A DNA stretch of 64,000 bases from Tenrec ecaudatus (GCF_050624435.1 NC_134539.1:142386025-142450024); one strand, 5' to 3'; positions 21,962 through 33,009 are shown, counted from the first letter of the stretch. Numbers and translations are program-made. The notes: generated from the sequence alone by a model not told the origin.

Positions 21962-22212
21962 AGCTCAGTGCCCAGCCACTGTCTCTCCTGTGTGGTTACC
22001 ACCTGTCTGCCAGTGGAGGTTTGCATGTCACCATGTCACTGAACAGGCTTCAGTAGAGCTTCCAGACTAAGCAGGACTAGGGAGAAAAGGCCGGCCATTT
22101 GCTTCCAAAGCGCAGCCAGTGAAATTATAGTGGATTACAATGACAAACAGCAATTCATTCTGTTTGGGGTCCCCCAAGTCAGAGGCTAACCCAAAGGCAG
22201 CAACAGCAATGA
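21962..22212 (+). mobile_element. RTE-derived short non-autonomous element
   Basis: Same two-part layout as 18235-18560: 'ggcttcagtagagcttccag' near the middle and a tail with 'ggcagcaacagcaatgaaa'. No coding sequence. Confidence 0.55.
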
Positions 22213-22284
22213 AAATTATGAAGGAACCCCCAAAACATGGGCACTTGGCCTAAGGAGCGACTTCTGGCCTGGAAGCTGGCCAGA

Positions 22285-22925
22285 CTCCATTTTTGTTGTT
22301 TACTGCTCCCTCGGAGCTGACTCTCAAATGTCAGTGAGTCAGAATAACATCAGGAAGGCAGCCGGCTCCTCCCCCTCCTCTTCTCTCATAGCCTGGTTCT
22401 TAGGAAAGACTTACTCAGGCTCGCCCCAAGATTTCCCTAGATTAATAATATGTCAATTGATTCAAGTGCTAACACTGAACAAAACACTTTTGAAGGGGCT
22501 TGGGGATTGGCTATGACTGTTAAAGCATGATTTTAAAAAAAATATATCAACCAATTAGAAGTTTTCCTTGTAATTTACTCCATTTTCTGCCCTTAATCCA
22601 GCGGGTCTCAACCTGTGAGTCATGACCTCTTTGGAGGTTGAACGACCCTTTCACAGGGGTCGCCTGATTCATAACAGTAGCAAAATTACAGATATGAAGT
22701 ATCAATGAAAATAATATGGTTGGGGTCACCACCACATGAGGAACTATATTAAAGGATCACGGCATTAGGGAGGTTGAGAACCACTGGCTTAAACGCTGGG
22801 AAAATTTCCTTTCGATGGAGCAAATCCTCACCAGGCGCTGCCCAATCCAGACCACGCTAAGCCTTCAACAGCCCCGTTTGCTTTCATTTTAACAGTCGGT
22901 GACATTTCTGGGTGTCAGAAAGAGG
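22285..22925 (+). mobile_element. LTR-like family C, split by SPIN
   Basis: The two segments 22285-22598 and 22787-22925 align in order with uninterrupted sequence at 30065-30515: 'agactccatttttgttg', 'gttcttaggaaagactta', 'taaagcatgatttta' and 'ggaaaatttcctttcgatgg'. The class (LTR or other) is uncertain. The interruption is exactly the SPIN element. Confidence 0.55.
22599..22786 (+). mobile_element. SPIN: SPIN-like hAT MITE
   Basis: A 188-bp element with ends 'cagcgggtctcaacc' and 'ggttgagaaccactg'. Flanks 'ccttaatc' and 'gcttaaac' match at 6 of 8 positions. The related locus at 30375-30395 lacks the element and reads 'acttaaac', giving an empty-site comparison. Confidence 0.9.
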
Positions 22926-23856
22926 TCGAGGACCCAGATTTCTGGTGCCAAACAAGCCCACTGAAGTTCATCTGTCTCCACACACCCTCGTGTGTCACTA
23001 AATAAGCCCCAGTAATTCAAACTTCCTGCTCGTAGAGGTCTTCGAGATTAATTGAAGAAGGATTTGATTCCATTTTGTTCTTGCAAGAGTAACCTTTGCC
23101 CGCGGCAGCAGTAAAGGTCCTAGGTTTGTGCTAGACAGAGTCCTAGAACTTTTCTAATCTGTGGACTCACCGGCTTCGTCATCTACAAGAAACCCAAGGA
23201 GTCGGTCTTGTGGTTCAAAGCCATCACACTGGCTGCCGGCTGCAGTATCGGAATAAGATGGCAGGACATATTGGAGGGAAATAATAGCAACGAGGATAAA
23301 AATAAAGAATTGTGTTAAAGTGGCCTTGAAGTGACCTTAGAGGCTTTTTAGAGTTCTGTGATGAACGTCCACACCAAGATGGTTGAGCATCAGCAAAGTC
23401 ACTGCGACAAGGGCAAACATAAACATATACAGATAAAATTAATCTTAGCATATTCTTCTTCAACAATGAGCATCTGAGACCCACACTGCTCTGGAAGCTT
23501 ATGAAGGACCTATCACCCCTGGTAGGTGACAGCCCTAAGGCAAAAGAAAATAAGATACTGTCTTACAGGTGGATTATTACTGTACAGTGTGGATGAATTC
23601 TAAGACACCCAAACCTAGCAATCACATGAGACATAAATGAAATGGTAACGGTTACATAAAAGTATAGGCTATTTTAACAAAATTTTTTTCAACTGTAGTT
23701 GTGTTTTATGACATATGGACTTAAAATAATTTCCAAGATCTTTAGATAGCTCACTGATATTCAGTAATATTCAAGTTTATAGCCTTTCACTTTTTATGCC
23801 ACAATTAAAAGTGTGTGTATGTGTTTGCTAATGAATAGGCTCATTATTGCCATCTG
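22926..23856. other. No gene recognised
   Basis: No repeat family recognised by eye. An 86-codon minus-strand frame at 23224-23484 has no domain. Confidence 0.4.
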
Positions 23857-24058
23857 AACCCTAACTGCCATCAAGTCGATTCTGACTCATGGCAGCGCTG
23901 TAGGCCAGGGTAAAACTGCCCCTGTGAGTTTCCAAGATGGTCACTCTTTCTGGGAATAGAAAGCCTCATCTTTCCCCACTGAGGCAGCTGGTGATTTCGA
24001 ATCACTGACCTCACGGGGTTAGCAATCCAACACGTAACCCACTATACAAAGGACTCCT
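23857..24058 (-). mobile_element. AfroSINE, antisense
   Basis: Full-length on the minus strand. The plus strand reads 'ccatcaagtcgattctgact' at the tail side and ends 'ctatacaaaggactcc' at the head side. Confidence 0.85.
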
Positions 24059-24084
24059 AGCCTCACTGCAAGAGTTATGCAAAA

Positions 24085-25375
24085 CACAAAATTGGAACGG
24101 TCTATTAAGAAGAATTGTTTGAGCCCTGGGGAGAAAAAAAATGGGATTGACAGCTCCAGGGGTAGAAGAGGAGGTGGGAGAAAGGAAGGGGGAGCCAACA
24201 AATCCAGGGACAAGAGAACAATAAGAGATCTAAAATCTATGGCGAGGAGGGCGTAGAATGCCTGATAGGTTTGATCAAGTGCAATGTAGCCAAGAGAAAG
24301 TACTGAGAGTCGAATGAAGGTCAAACATGATAGAAGGACAGGAGCAAAGCATAAAGAAGCAGAGGAAAGAACCAGCAGGCCAAAGACATTTATAGAGGTA
24401 CAAATATAGGCATGTATATATATAAATATATTAATAGGTAATGATAGGGATATAGGTCTATTTGCATATATTTAATTTTAAAGTATTAAGGTGGCAGACA
24501 GGCATTGGGTCTCTACTTAAGTACTCCCTCAATGCAAGAACATTTTGTTTTGATAAACTGGCATTCTGTGATGCTCACCTTCCTGACCTGATTGCTGAAG
24601 TCAAAATGGGTGCATAAGCAAATGTGGTGAAGAAAGCTGATGGTGCCTGGCTATTAAAAGATATAGTATCTGGGGTCTTAAAGGCTTGAAGCTAAACAAG
24701 GGGTCATCTAGCAGGGAAGCAACAAAGCTCACATGGAAGAAACACACCAGTTTGTGTGATCTGAGGTGTCAAGGCGGGATCAGGTAGCAGGCATCAGAAG
24801 ACTCCAAACAAGCAAATATATCAATGAAAATGATGAGGGTCAGAGTGGAGACTGAAAGCCCATCTGTGGGCAGTTGGACATCCCCTCACAGAGGGGTCAC
24901 AAGGGAAGAACAAGTCAAGCAGGGTGCAGCACAGCACTGACATCCCTCTAATGTTTCCTACCCCCACCCCACTATCATGATCCCAGTTCTATCTTAAAAA
25001 CCCAGCTAGATTAGAGTATGTACACTGGTATAGATAAGAGCTCTCAACACACGGAATCCAGGACAGATAAACCCCTCAGGAACAGTAATGGGAGTAGCGG
25101 TATCATGAGGGTAGGGGAGAAATGGGGCACCAACTACAATGTTCAACATATTACACCCCCCACCCCCCGGGGGACAGGACAAACAATGGAAACATTGGAC
25201 CAAGGGAGACAGAGGACAGTGTAAGATATGAAAATAATAAAAATTTATAATTTATCAGGGGTCCAGTCCGTGAGGGTAGGAGGGTGGGGAAGGGAGGAAA
25301 AAGAGGATCTGAAACCAAGGGCTCAAGCAGAAAGAAAATGTTTTGAAAATGATAATGGCAACATATGTACAAATG
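24085..25375 (+). mobile_element. L1-like long 3' region, 3'-truncated at a G run
   Basis: Aligns in order with the reverse complement of 54392-56078: 'ggtagaagaggaggtgggag', 'gagtcgaatgaaggtcaaac', 'ctccctcaatgcaagaacat', 'tctggggtcttaaaggcttg' and 'aatgataatggcaacatatg'. It stops at 'gtacaaatg', short of the usual end, and continues into 13 G. Non-coding throughout. Confidence 0.8.
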
Positions 25376-25387
25376 GGGGGGGGGGGG
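25375..25387. repeat. (G)13 homopolymer
   Basis: Thirteen G between the truncated L1 and 'aaagaaaggg'. It may be a real expansion or an assembly or sequencing artefact. Confidence 0.9.
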
Positions 25388-26276
25388 AAAGAAAGGGATT
25401 GTTTGATATCTTCAGACTTTTAAATATCTGTTATGGCTAAAGTGTGATGGATTAATTTATGAGATTTTAAAGAATTGGTTTGTCAAATGTCATATAGCAA
25501 AGAATTCCATTCTTTTCTTGCTGTTAAGATAATAGTATTTTCTTTGATTAATGAATTGAAGTGTTAGTTTATTCTTTGTGTAATCTGTCTCAAAGGCAAG
25601 GGGTCAGTATCTTATTAAAATAAATTCCTGAGTAAAACACAAACCACATGGCTGTGAAAAAAGGTGATGTCAGTTTTCCCCTCCCCACCTTTAAGATCTC
25701 TAGTTAAATAACTTAAGTTTTATTTCTTGGTAGCCTATGATGTACTCTTGACAACTTTGAAAGCTTATAGAAGGCCAAAAATTGTCTCTATTTTGTAAGG
25801 AGAACAATGATGGTGAAAAAGTTTATTCAGTATGTTATGAGCATGAAACATGTCAAGTCAGGAGAAGTGTTGAATTTTCTTTGGGCTAAAATTTACACAT
25901 CAACTATGTTTGCCTATTATTAAACAGCAAGTTCATAATATTATGTCATAATTTTATTATTTCAGCGAATCAGATACTAACTCAACTTCTCTTTGCATCT
26001 AGCATCATCAAGACAATAATTTCAACTGAGGGGTTCACATCACATCACCTAGGAAAGTTTTATTACTACTGAAATGTTTAGAGACTTGATGAGAATAGTT
26101 TATTCTTAGTATATCCTGGCTAATATATCTTAAGATTGCTATACATTATATTTAAAGTTTAAAAAAATAAGTTTAATCATTATATTTTGAGAGATTTTTA
26201 TCTAAAGTATTTTTTGTTTTTAAATTCAGTTTATTTGGATTTACATTACTTTCATAATAAATTCCTATCAAGTCTT
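25388..26276. other. No gene; AT-rich
   Basis: AT-rich with no recognised repeat or coding signal. Confidence 0.45.
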
Positions 26277-26283
26277 TCACTTT

Positions 26284-26506
26284 AAAAAAATCATTTTATT
26301 AGAGGCTCATACAACTCTTATCACCATCGATACATACATCAATTGTGTAAAGCACATTTGTACATTCATTGCTCTCATCATTCTCAAAACATTTGCTCTC
26401 CACTTAAGGCCCTGGCAGCAGCTTCTCATTTTCCCCCTCGCTCCCCCTCCCCCTCCCTCATGAACCCTTGATCATTTATAAATTATTATTTTGCCATATC
26501 TTGCAC
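26284..26506 (-). mobile_element. L1-like 3' end, short insertion
   Basis: Antisense A-tail and signal, then ~220 bp of 3' UTR. 'tcacttt' lies on both sides (26277-26283 and 26507-26513), with A-rich context extending the match. Confidence 0.8.
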
Positions 26507-26698
26507 TCACTTTTAAGAAATATTATTAATCTTGACTATTTTAAGTCTGTCATCTGCTGATAAATTTTACTGTGCTGATTCACTAAAAATACTTGACCAA
26601 AACATTGCAACAAAAATGAATTGTCAATAGGACTATATGTATGCATCATTTAACATCTGTTTGCACATCTTACCACTTATGTCTTTTATCCCACTAGC

Positions 26699-26781
<83 letters not shown>

Positions 26782-26783
26782 TA
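26699..26783. repeat. (CTTT)n microsatellite, ~21 units
   Basis: Uninterrupted pyrimidine tetranucleotide. It creates a Phe-Leu-Ser repeat in a 65-codon frame. It abuts the start of an RTE fragment. Confidence 0.97.
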
Positions 26784-26789
26784 CAGCCA

Positions 26790-27640
26790 CGATATTTTCC
26801 ATGGTCTCATAAGCATGTGAAAGCTAGACCATGAATAAGAAAGACAGAAGAATTGATGCCTTTCAATTATAGTATGGGTGAAGATTATTGAAATTTCCAT
26901 GGACTGCCAGAAGATGTGTTAGTCCTAGTTGACTAGAGAAACAAATTCAGAGACACTCATATGTGTGTAAGAGAGAGCTTTATATCAAGAGCAATTGTAT
27001 ATTGAGAAAACATACCAGCCCAGTGTAGATCAAGTCCTTAAGTCCAATTATTAGCCCCTATGTTCAATACTGGTCCATGAATTCCTCTTCAGACTCATGC
27101 AGCCCATGCAATGATGCTACATACAGGAAGATCACAGGCCGGTGGTGGGTGAGCACTCTTGTGGACCCAATGTTGGTGGAAGCAACTCAGCATGGGTGCA
27201 GGTCTCCACGTGAATCCTCAACAGGAAGGCAGAGCAGAGAGAGTGTGTGGCCAACCTCCAGGGAGAAAGAGAGGAAGTTCCCAGAATCATCATGAGAAGT
27301 CATGCCCTCAAGGAGGCGTCATCAGGCTGTGACCTGATTGACAGTCTAGACTCCACCCCTTCACTCTTAATACCCTCAAGTTGACAAGAGATTATGTAAC
27401 CACCGAAGAATAAACAAATCTCTTTGAGGAAAAAGTATAGCCAGAATGCTCCTTAGAAGTGAAGGTGGCCAGATTTCATGCCATGTACTTTGGATATGTT
27501 ATCAAGAGAGACAAGTCCCTGGAGCAGGACATCATGTTGACAAAGTAGAGGGTCAGTGAAATACAAAGACCCTTGCTGAGATGGCTTGACACAGTGGCTG
27601 CAAAAATGCGCCCACACAACAACAATTATGAATATGATAT
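26790..27640 (+). mobile_element. RTE (BovB-like) LINE 3' fragment, split by an LTR
   Basis: The segments 26790-26914 and 27405-27640 are contiguous in RTE. The first carries 'gcatgtgaaagctagac' and 'ccatggactgccagaaga', the second 'gtatagccagaatgctcctt' and 'ccctggagcaggacatcatg'. They encode the region downstream of reverse transcriptase, with broken frames. The gap is LTR family A. Confidence 0.8.
26915..27404 (-). mobile_element. LTR family A inside RTE
   Basis: 490 bp starting 'tgtgttagtcctagttgact' and ending 'attatgtaaccacc' on the plus strand. Flanked by 5-bp 'gaaga' (26910-26914 and 27405-27409). A solo LTR in antisense orientation. Confidence 0.75.
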
Positions 27641-28140
27641 GGGAATGAACAGTGTTTTTTTTATTTTGTTATTTCACAGAACATATTATGGACATTAAGT
27701 GAGGCATACGATTGGACTAAATTTTCTAGAACTTTTATGTAGATGCTGATGCTGTTTTTAGACTGCTAGTAATGCAGACGTACACGGGAACTAAATTAAC
27801 AACACAGAACTGAATAACTATTAACAAAGCAAACAAACAAACAAAAAACCTATCTATTTTTCTTGAGAATATTGCTGATGTTCAGTGGTCTATTGTCTAA
27901 TATAAGAAATCTTTTCCCCCTTTCACTTGTTAATCAAGATCTGTATTTCAATGGTGTAATTGTTTTAATGTACTTCAAATAGAGGTAGACAATGCTATAG
28001 CACATGCCAAACTTCTGACTAAACGTATTTGGAGAGTTTAAGATGTTTCCACACATGGATTCTCTGAAATTTATATTGAAATGACAATAAGAAAAATAGT
28101 TCTTCAAACCCAAATAACTCTCCTGCACATACTGGCAATT
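27641..28140. other. No gene; AT-rich
   Basis: AT-rich with an AAAC-rich run at 27820-27850. It separates two RTE fragments. A 136-codon minus-strand frame (27934-28344) is open by chance across AT-rich DNA and antisense RTE. Confidence 0.4.
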
Positions 28141-28144
28141 TAAA

Positions 28145-28537
28145 TTATTCAGTTGCCTCCTATGCATGTGAAAGTTAGACACCGAATGAGGAAAACCGTG
28201 GAGAATCAATTCATTTGAATTGCAGTGCTGGAGAAGAATATTAAAAGCTCCATGGACTGCTGAAAGGACAAGCCAATCTATCTTGGAAGAAAGTACAGCC
28301 AGCGTGCTGCTCAGAGGCAAGGACGGTGACACTTCATCTTCCATACTTCAGACACGTCGTCAGGAGAGGTCATCCCTGGAGAAAACGTCATGTTGGTGAA
28401 GTAGCGGGCAGTTAAAAGGAGGAAGGCCCTCAAGGACATGGACTCGCTGGGCGGCAAAGGACAGGGCAGTGTTTTGTTCTGTTGTGAATAAGGTCACTAT
28501 GGGTCGGGACTAGTTTGATGGCACCTAACAACATTGA
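28145..28537 (+). mobile_element. RTE (BovB-like) LINE 3' end
   Basis: 'gcatgtgaaagttagac', 'cagtgctggagaagaatatt', 'catggactgctgaaaggac' and the terminal 'ggcacctaacaacattga'. The 3' terminus is intact but the coding part is frameshifted. Confidence 0.8.
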
Positions 28538-28824
28538 CTGACAGCCTTTTTTTTTTTTTTCTGGCAACTTTTACTAGAATCCTCTAAAAGGTATTTTTCA
28601 CAGGTTAAATAAACTTTTGATCAACAGAAACTAGAATTTAAAAAAATTCTACTTATCATCTTCCCCAGAGAAAGGGTGTGCTGGGGCAGACATCCATTCA
28701 GACTTATCTTCGAATTTTGCTGGAAGAGAGCCAACTCAGTCCTCCTCCGGAACCTGGGTGTTGCTACCTCACAGAACGTTACCACTTGGATTTCGTTTCA
28801 GTGAAAGTCAGAGAATGCTGTTGG

Positions 28825-29003
28825 ATCAGCATTGAACTGCTAATTGCAAAGTGGGCAGTTCAAACCCACCAGCTGCTCGGCGGGAGAAAGACGAGATTCT
28901 CTGGGCTTGTCAAAGTCTTACAGCTTTAGAAATCCTAGAGAGGGTAACTATGGGTCCTACTAGGGTTGTCGTGAGTCAGAACGGACTTGATGGCAGTGAG
29001 TGA
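28825..29003 (+). mobile_element. AfroSINE
   Basis: 'gggcagttcaaacccaccag' is a well-kept B-box region; the tail 'gagtcagaacggacttgatg' is clear. The extreme 5' end is missing. Confidence 0.8.
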
Positions 29004-29590
29004 AGCCTACAAAGACTTAAACTGTACTGTGAACAGTCTGTGGCAAAAGGCAGATGAGGTGGGAAGGAGCCAGCTCATCACAAGATCATGGGAAAAGACC
29101 TCATGCAAACTTTTGAAGTTATTGTTATTGCTTAGGAGAATGCCTCATTTACAAGCTTGGGTTTATTGGGTAAAAACCCTTTATTCAAACTATTTAAATT
29201 TTTGTGCTTTGCTTTATACATATGACCATTCTACTAAGGTTTGTTGATATTATCCCTTGTTTAAATGCAAACATTTTCCCCATGAAACAATGGAAGGTGG
29301 CTCTTAAATGGTTGTAGCTATCATTTTTATGATGTTTGTCTTGCATTACTTTTAGCTAATGTTCTTACACTACAACACCTTTCTTAAGAATTCTCTTACC
29401 GTATACTGTGATTCTTATTATTGCCTGGCATGATGAGGTTTCTGTTGGGTGAACTAGTGTGGTAGTATGACTTGACTGTTGAATTTGGCATCAAATCCCA
29501 AATCTGAACACTGTCTCTCACTGTCCCCTCTATTATCATTCTCTCTCTCTGTCTCCTTAGTCTAGAAGGTTCTCAGTTCAGGAATCCTGC
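29004..29590. other. No gene recognised
   Basis: Mixed AT-rich sequence with a CT-rich stretch at 29520-29560. Nothing assignable. Confidence 0.35.
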
Positions 29591-29880
29591 GTCCAAAGGA
29601 TGCACTTCACGTCTGAATTTTATTTGGTTGTCTTGAGGTCCCCCTTTCTACCTCTGGGATGGCTCATTTCAAGCCTAACAAAACTGACCAATCCTGTTGT
29701 TGGGGTTACATATATTTATTTGCATGGCTCCACCCACACCAGGGTTTCGTGTACCTTATTTACATTGTTAGCAATGATGAATCCTCTTAGTGGCCAGCAA
29801 GAATCTCATTTGCATAACCCCACCCAGTCATTTGGTGGGAGTTACCAAGGCTAGAAAAGCCATATTAACTCATTCATTGC
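29591..29880 (+). mobile_element. LTR-like family B
   Basis: Shares 'aaactgaccaatcct', a 'ttatttgcat' motif and 'cccacccagtca' with 38680-38790, and the last motif with 44520-44545. The combination looks like an LTR U3/R region, but termini are not defined. Confidence 0.4.
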
Positions 29881-30064
29881 CCTGCAGGCCGCAAACCTAT
29901 TTTTAAAGGCAGCCACCTCATAAACATGAAGAAAATAAGTCCATGCCAAGGAAGTCACTCTTCGAATAGTGATCAGCAGTGATCAAGGAAGTTCTACAGA
30001 TGTTTACATCAAAAGTGGGAGTTGTGAAGGAGCTCCAAAGACGCAAGAGAACTCTGTCCTAGAA

Positions 30065-30515
30065 GGACGAGAGACTCCATTTTTGTGGCGTAGTACTTAT
30101 TCTGAGTTGACGCGGAAGTTGACTGGCCAGAATCCTCTCCGAAGCCTGCAGGTCTCCCCCCATGCCCTTCCTCTCACATGTTCTTAGGAAGGATGTATAC
30201 TCAGACAGACTTGAGGTTCCATAAATGAACGGGATGTTGGCTGACTCAAACTTTATGATCAACACAATCATCCTTAAGGGATATCATAATTGCTTGGGAC
30301 AGCCAAAACATAAAGCATGATTTTATAAAAATATCCACCAATCAGAATTTTTCCTCGTAAGTGCTCCAATTTCCTTCACTTAAACCCTGTGGAAATTTCC
30401 TTCTGCTGGAGGACTGTTCTGAGTCCTCTCTAGTTGCTACCTCACTCAGCTCATCCTGTTCTTCCAAGGAGACCCTGTTTAATTTTAACAAACTCCAGTT
30501 TGCTCTTTGACACCT
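30065..30515 (+). mobile_element. LTR-like family C, uninterrupted copy
   Basis: Aligns with 22285-22925 without the SPIN insertion. 'taaagcatgattttataaaa', 'ccaatcagaatttttcctcg' and 'ggaaatttccttctgctgga' are the best landmarks. It provides the empty site for the SPIN copy. Confidence 0.5.
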
Positions 30516-30518
30516 TTT

Positions 30519-31343
30519 TGTTGTTGTTCTTAGGTACCACATGGGTCAGTTCTGCCCTATACCAACCCCGTGTGCAACAGAATGAGACACCATCCTTACA
30601 GCTGTTTTTATGTTTGAGCCCATTGTTGAAGCCACTGTGTCGATCCCTCTTGTTGAGGCCTTCCTCCTTTTTTGTTGCCCCTCCACTTGACTAAGCATGA
30701 TGTCCCCCAGGGACTGGTCTCTCTGGATGACATGACCAAAGTACTTGAGACAACGTCTCTCCATCCTTGCCTCGAAGGAGCACTCTGGCTGTCCTTCTTG
30801 CAAGACAGATTTGTTGGTTCTTTCGTCAATCATAATACTTTGACTATTCTTCACCAGCACCATAGTTCAAATGCCTGATCCTGCTTCTCGCTTCCTAATT
30901 CAATGTCCAACTTTCACATGCATGTGAAGCAACTGAAATCACCATGGGTTGGGCCTGGCACACCTAGGTCATCAAAGTACATCCTTGCTTTTCAGCACTC
31001 TTAAGAGGTCTTGTGGGGCAGATTTACACAGTACAATGCATCCTTTGATCTCTCGACTGCTGTTTCTAGGAGCATTGATTATGGAGCCAAGCTAGATTAA
31101 ATCCTCGACAACTTCAATCATTTCTGTTTATCTCGATGTTACTTATTGGGTGGCCAGTTGTGAAGATTCTGGTTTTCTTTACACTGGGGTGTAAGTCCTC
31201 TCGAAAGCTGTAATGCTTGATCTTCATCAGCAAGTGTTTCAAATCCTCTTCGCTTTCAGCAAGCAGGGTTGTATCATCGGCATATGGTACGTTGTTAATA
31301 AACCTTCCTCCAATCTTGATGCTACATTCTTCTTCATCTAATC
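30519..31343 (-). mobile_element. RTE (BovB-like) LINE, 3' portion, antisense
   Basis: On the minus strand this runs from the reverse-transcriptase catalytic region (the plus strand at 31263-31300 encodes, in reverse, a YADDTTL block) to the 3' terminus at 30519 near 'gttgttgttcttaggtac'. Frames contain stops and shifts. It joins head-to-head with the inverted 5' segment at about 31345. Confidence 0.85.
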
Positions 31344-31349
31344 CAGTTT

Positions 31350-32118
31350 ACTAGAAAGATATGTACTTGTGTTTCATTGACAATGCAAAGGTATTCGACT
31401 GTATGGATCATTGCAAACTAGGAGAGCCTTGAGAAGACTGGGAATTCCAGAACACTTCGTTGTGCTCATGTGGAACCTGTACCGGGATTAAGAAGCCATT
31501 GTGGGAACAGAAAAGGGGAATACTGCACAGTTTAAATCAGGAAAGGTCTATGTCAGGGTTGTGTCCTCTTACCATACTTATGGTGGCAGTTACATAATCT
31601 CCTGTCAACTTGTGAAGGGGTGGAGTCGAGCCTGTCTATCAGGTTGTAGCTTGATGACCTCATTTGGAGGCTCTCAGGAGATAAATAGCTCACTGGAGGC
31701 CGGATACAGTCTCTGCTTGTCTCCATGTGAGACATTCTTGTTGACAAGCAACATGGAGCTACACTGATGGAGCCAGAGACCTGGAGCTGGAGGAGCCACG
31801 TGGAGACCCCTGCCAGCATTGAAATGTTTCCACAGCCACTGGATCCACAAGACTTCTAACCTGCTGGCTTGTGATCTTCCTGCATTCAGCATCATTGCAT
31901 GGCTGTGTGAGCCTAAAGGGGAATTTATGGACTAGTATTGACATATAGAGTAATATCAGACTTATGGACTTGATCTGGACTGGGCTGGGAGGTTTCTTAA
32001 CGTACAATTACTCTTTTATGTAAAGCTCTTTCTTATACACATTAGTGTTTATGAATTTGTTTCTCTAGTCTACCCAGACTAATATACTTATTCAATCTGT
32101 ATACTGACACATCTTTTA
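31350..32118 (+). mobile_element. RTE 5' segment, inverted, split by an LTR
   Basis: Plus-strand sequence encodes the block just upstream of the YADD region: 'CFIDNAKVFDCMDH' at 31360-31405, and 'GLCPLTI' near 31560. The RTE text pauses at 'accatactta' (31580) and resumes at 32086 as 'acttattcaatctgtatact'. Together with 30519-31343 it forms one element whose 5' part is flipped. Confidence 0.8.
31581..32085 (+). mobile_element. LTR family A inside inverted RTE
   Basis: 505 bp from 'tggtggcagttacataatct' to 'ctacccagactaatat'. 'actta' flanks it at 31576-31580 and 32086-32090, a 5-bp duplication consistent with ERVL-type integration. Solo LTR. Confidence 0.75.
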
Positions 32119-32282
32119 GTCTAGTGTTATTTTTAAATGTACAGAAAATAAAACTAGACATAGCTCCTAGTAATTGCAGTTTTTTTATAAACCAAGTACT
32201 TCTTACAAATTAAATTTAAATAAAACTGAATGAAAGGTTGTAAATATTTATGGAAACTGACTGCCACATTCCCCCCATCCCC

Positions 32283-32363
32283 CCGGAGTTCTAGGTGAAT
32301 TTGAACCACAAACATTTTGGTTAGTACCTGAGAATGTAACCACTGTGCTACAAAGGTTCCTTA
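32283..32363 (-). mobile_element. AfroSINE head fragment, antisense
   Basis: 'gaatttgaaccacaaacatt' and 'gtaaccactgtgctacaaag' are the reverse-complemented promoter head. The body is missing. Confidence 0.55.
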
Positions 32364-32447
32364 CTTCAGAGCCAAGGATATTTAAACTGACAATACTAAA
32401 TTAATGTCTATGGGCAGTAAGGTGTATGTCAGGTGTATGTCTATAAA

Positions 32448-32586
32448 CTACAATTATGCATTATCCAATTCAGTAGCCGCTATCCATGTGTTACTTTTTA
32501 AAATTGCTCAACTGCCGCTTGTGGCTGGGGGTTCCTGTACTGCACAGTGCAAATATGGAAACTTTTAATATGGACTGTTGGGTAGA
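32448..32586 (+). repeat. Left arm of a ~140-bp inverted repeat (MER5-like)
   Basis: Pairs with 32814-32956 at about 91% identity by hand count. The arm contains 'cctgtactgcacagtgcaaa', resembling old hAT MITEs of the MER5 group. The flanking 'ctacaattatgcatt' is also shared, beyond what I recall of the MITE itself. Confidence 0.85.
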
Positions 32587-32813
32587 ACCGGATGACCATT
32601 TTATTATATATATTATTTCTTCATGCTGCTTAAAAGATGGTATGATGGCATCTTTAAAAATTTTTTGATAGCATCTTTTTAAAGAGACTATCCTCATGGT
32701 GACCCTATAGGTTGCCATGGGGACAAATTAAGGAATTGTCCTCAATTTGATTGTAAGCACAAAGCAAATGTGCAGAATCACGAGGCAGTTCCCAGTAATA
32801 AAATAGCTGTCTA

Positions 32814-32956
32814 CTTCCACCCAACAGTCCATATTAAAAATTTCCATATTTGCACTGTGCAGTACAGGAACCTCCAGCCACAAATGGCAGTTGAGCACTT
32901 TTTAAAAGTAACACAGGGATAGTGGCTACTGCATTGAACAATGCATAATTGTAGCT
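32814..32956 (-). repeat. Right arm of the ~140-bp inverted repeat
   Basis: Reverse complement of 32448-32586, with roughly 13 mismatches. The ~227-bp spacer is AT-rich and includes 'catggtgaccctatagg', possibly an AfroSINE tail remnant. Confidence 0.85.
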
Positions 32957-33009
32957 TATGCACTTATTATGCTTGTTTGTTTGTTTTTATTTCTTAGGTT
33001 ATCATGACA

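Noticed and set aside
27934..28344. 136-codon minus-strand frame
   Set aside because: Its 5' part is antisense RTE (28145-28344) and the remainder is AT-rich DNA; no domain.
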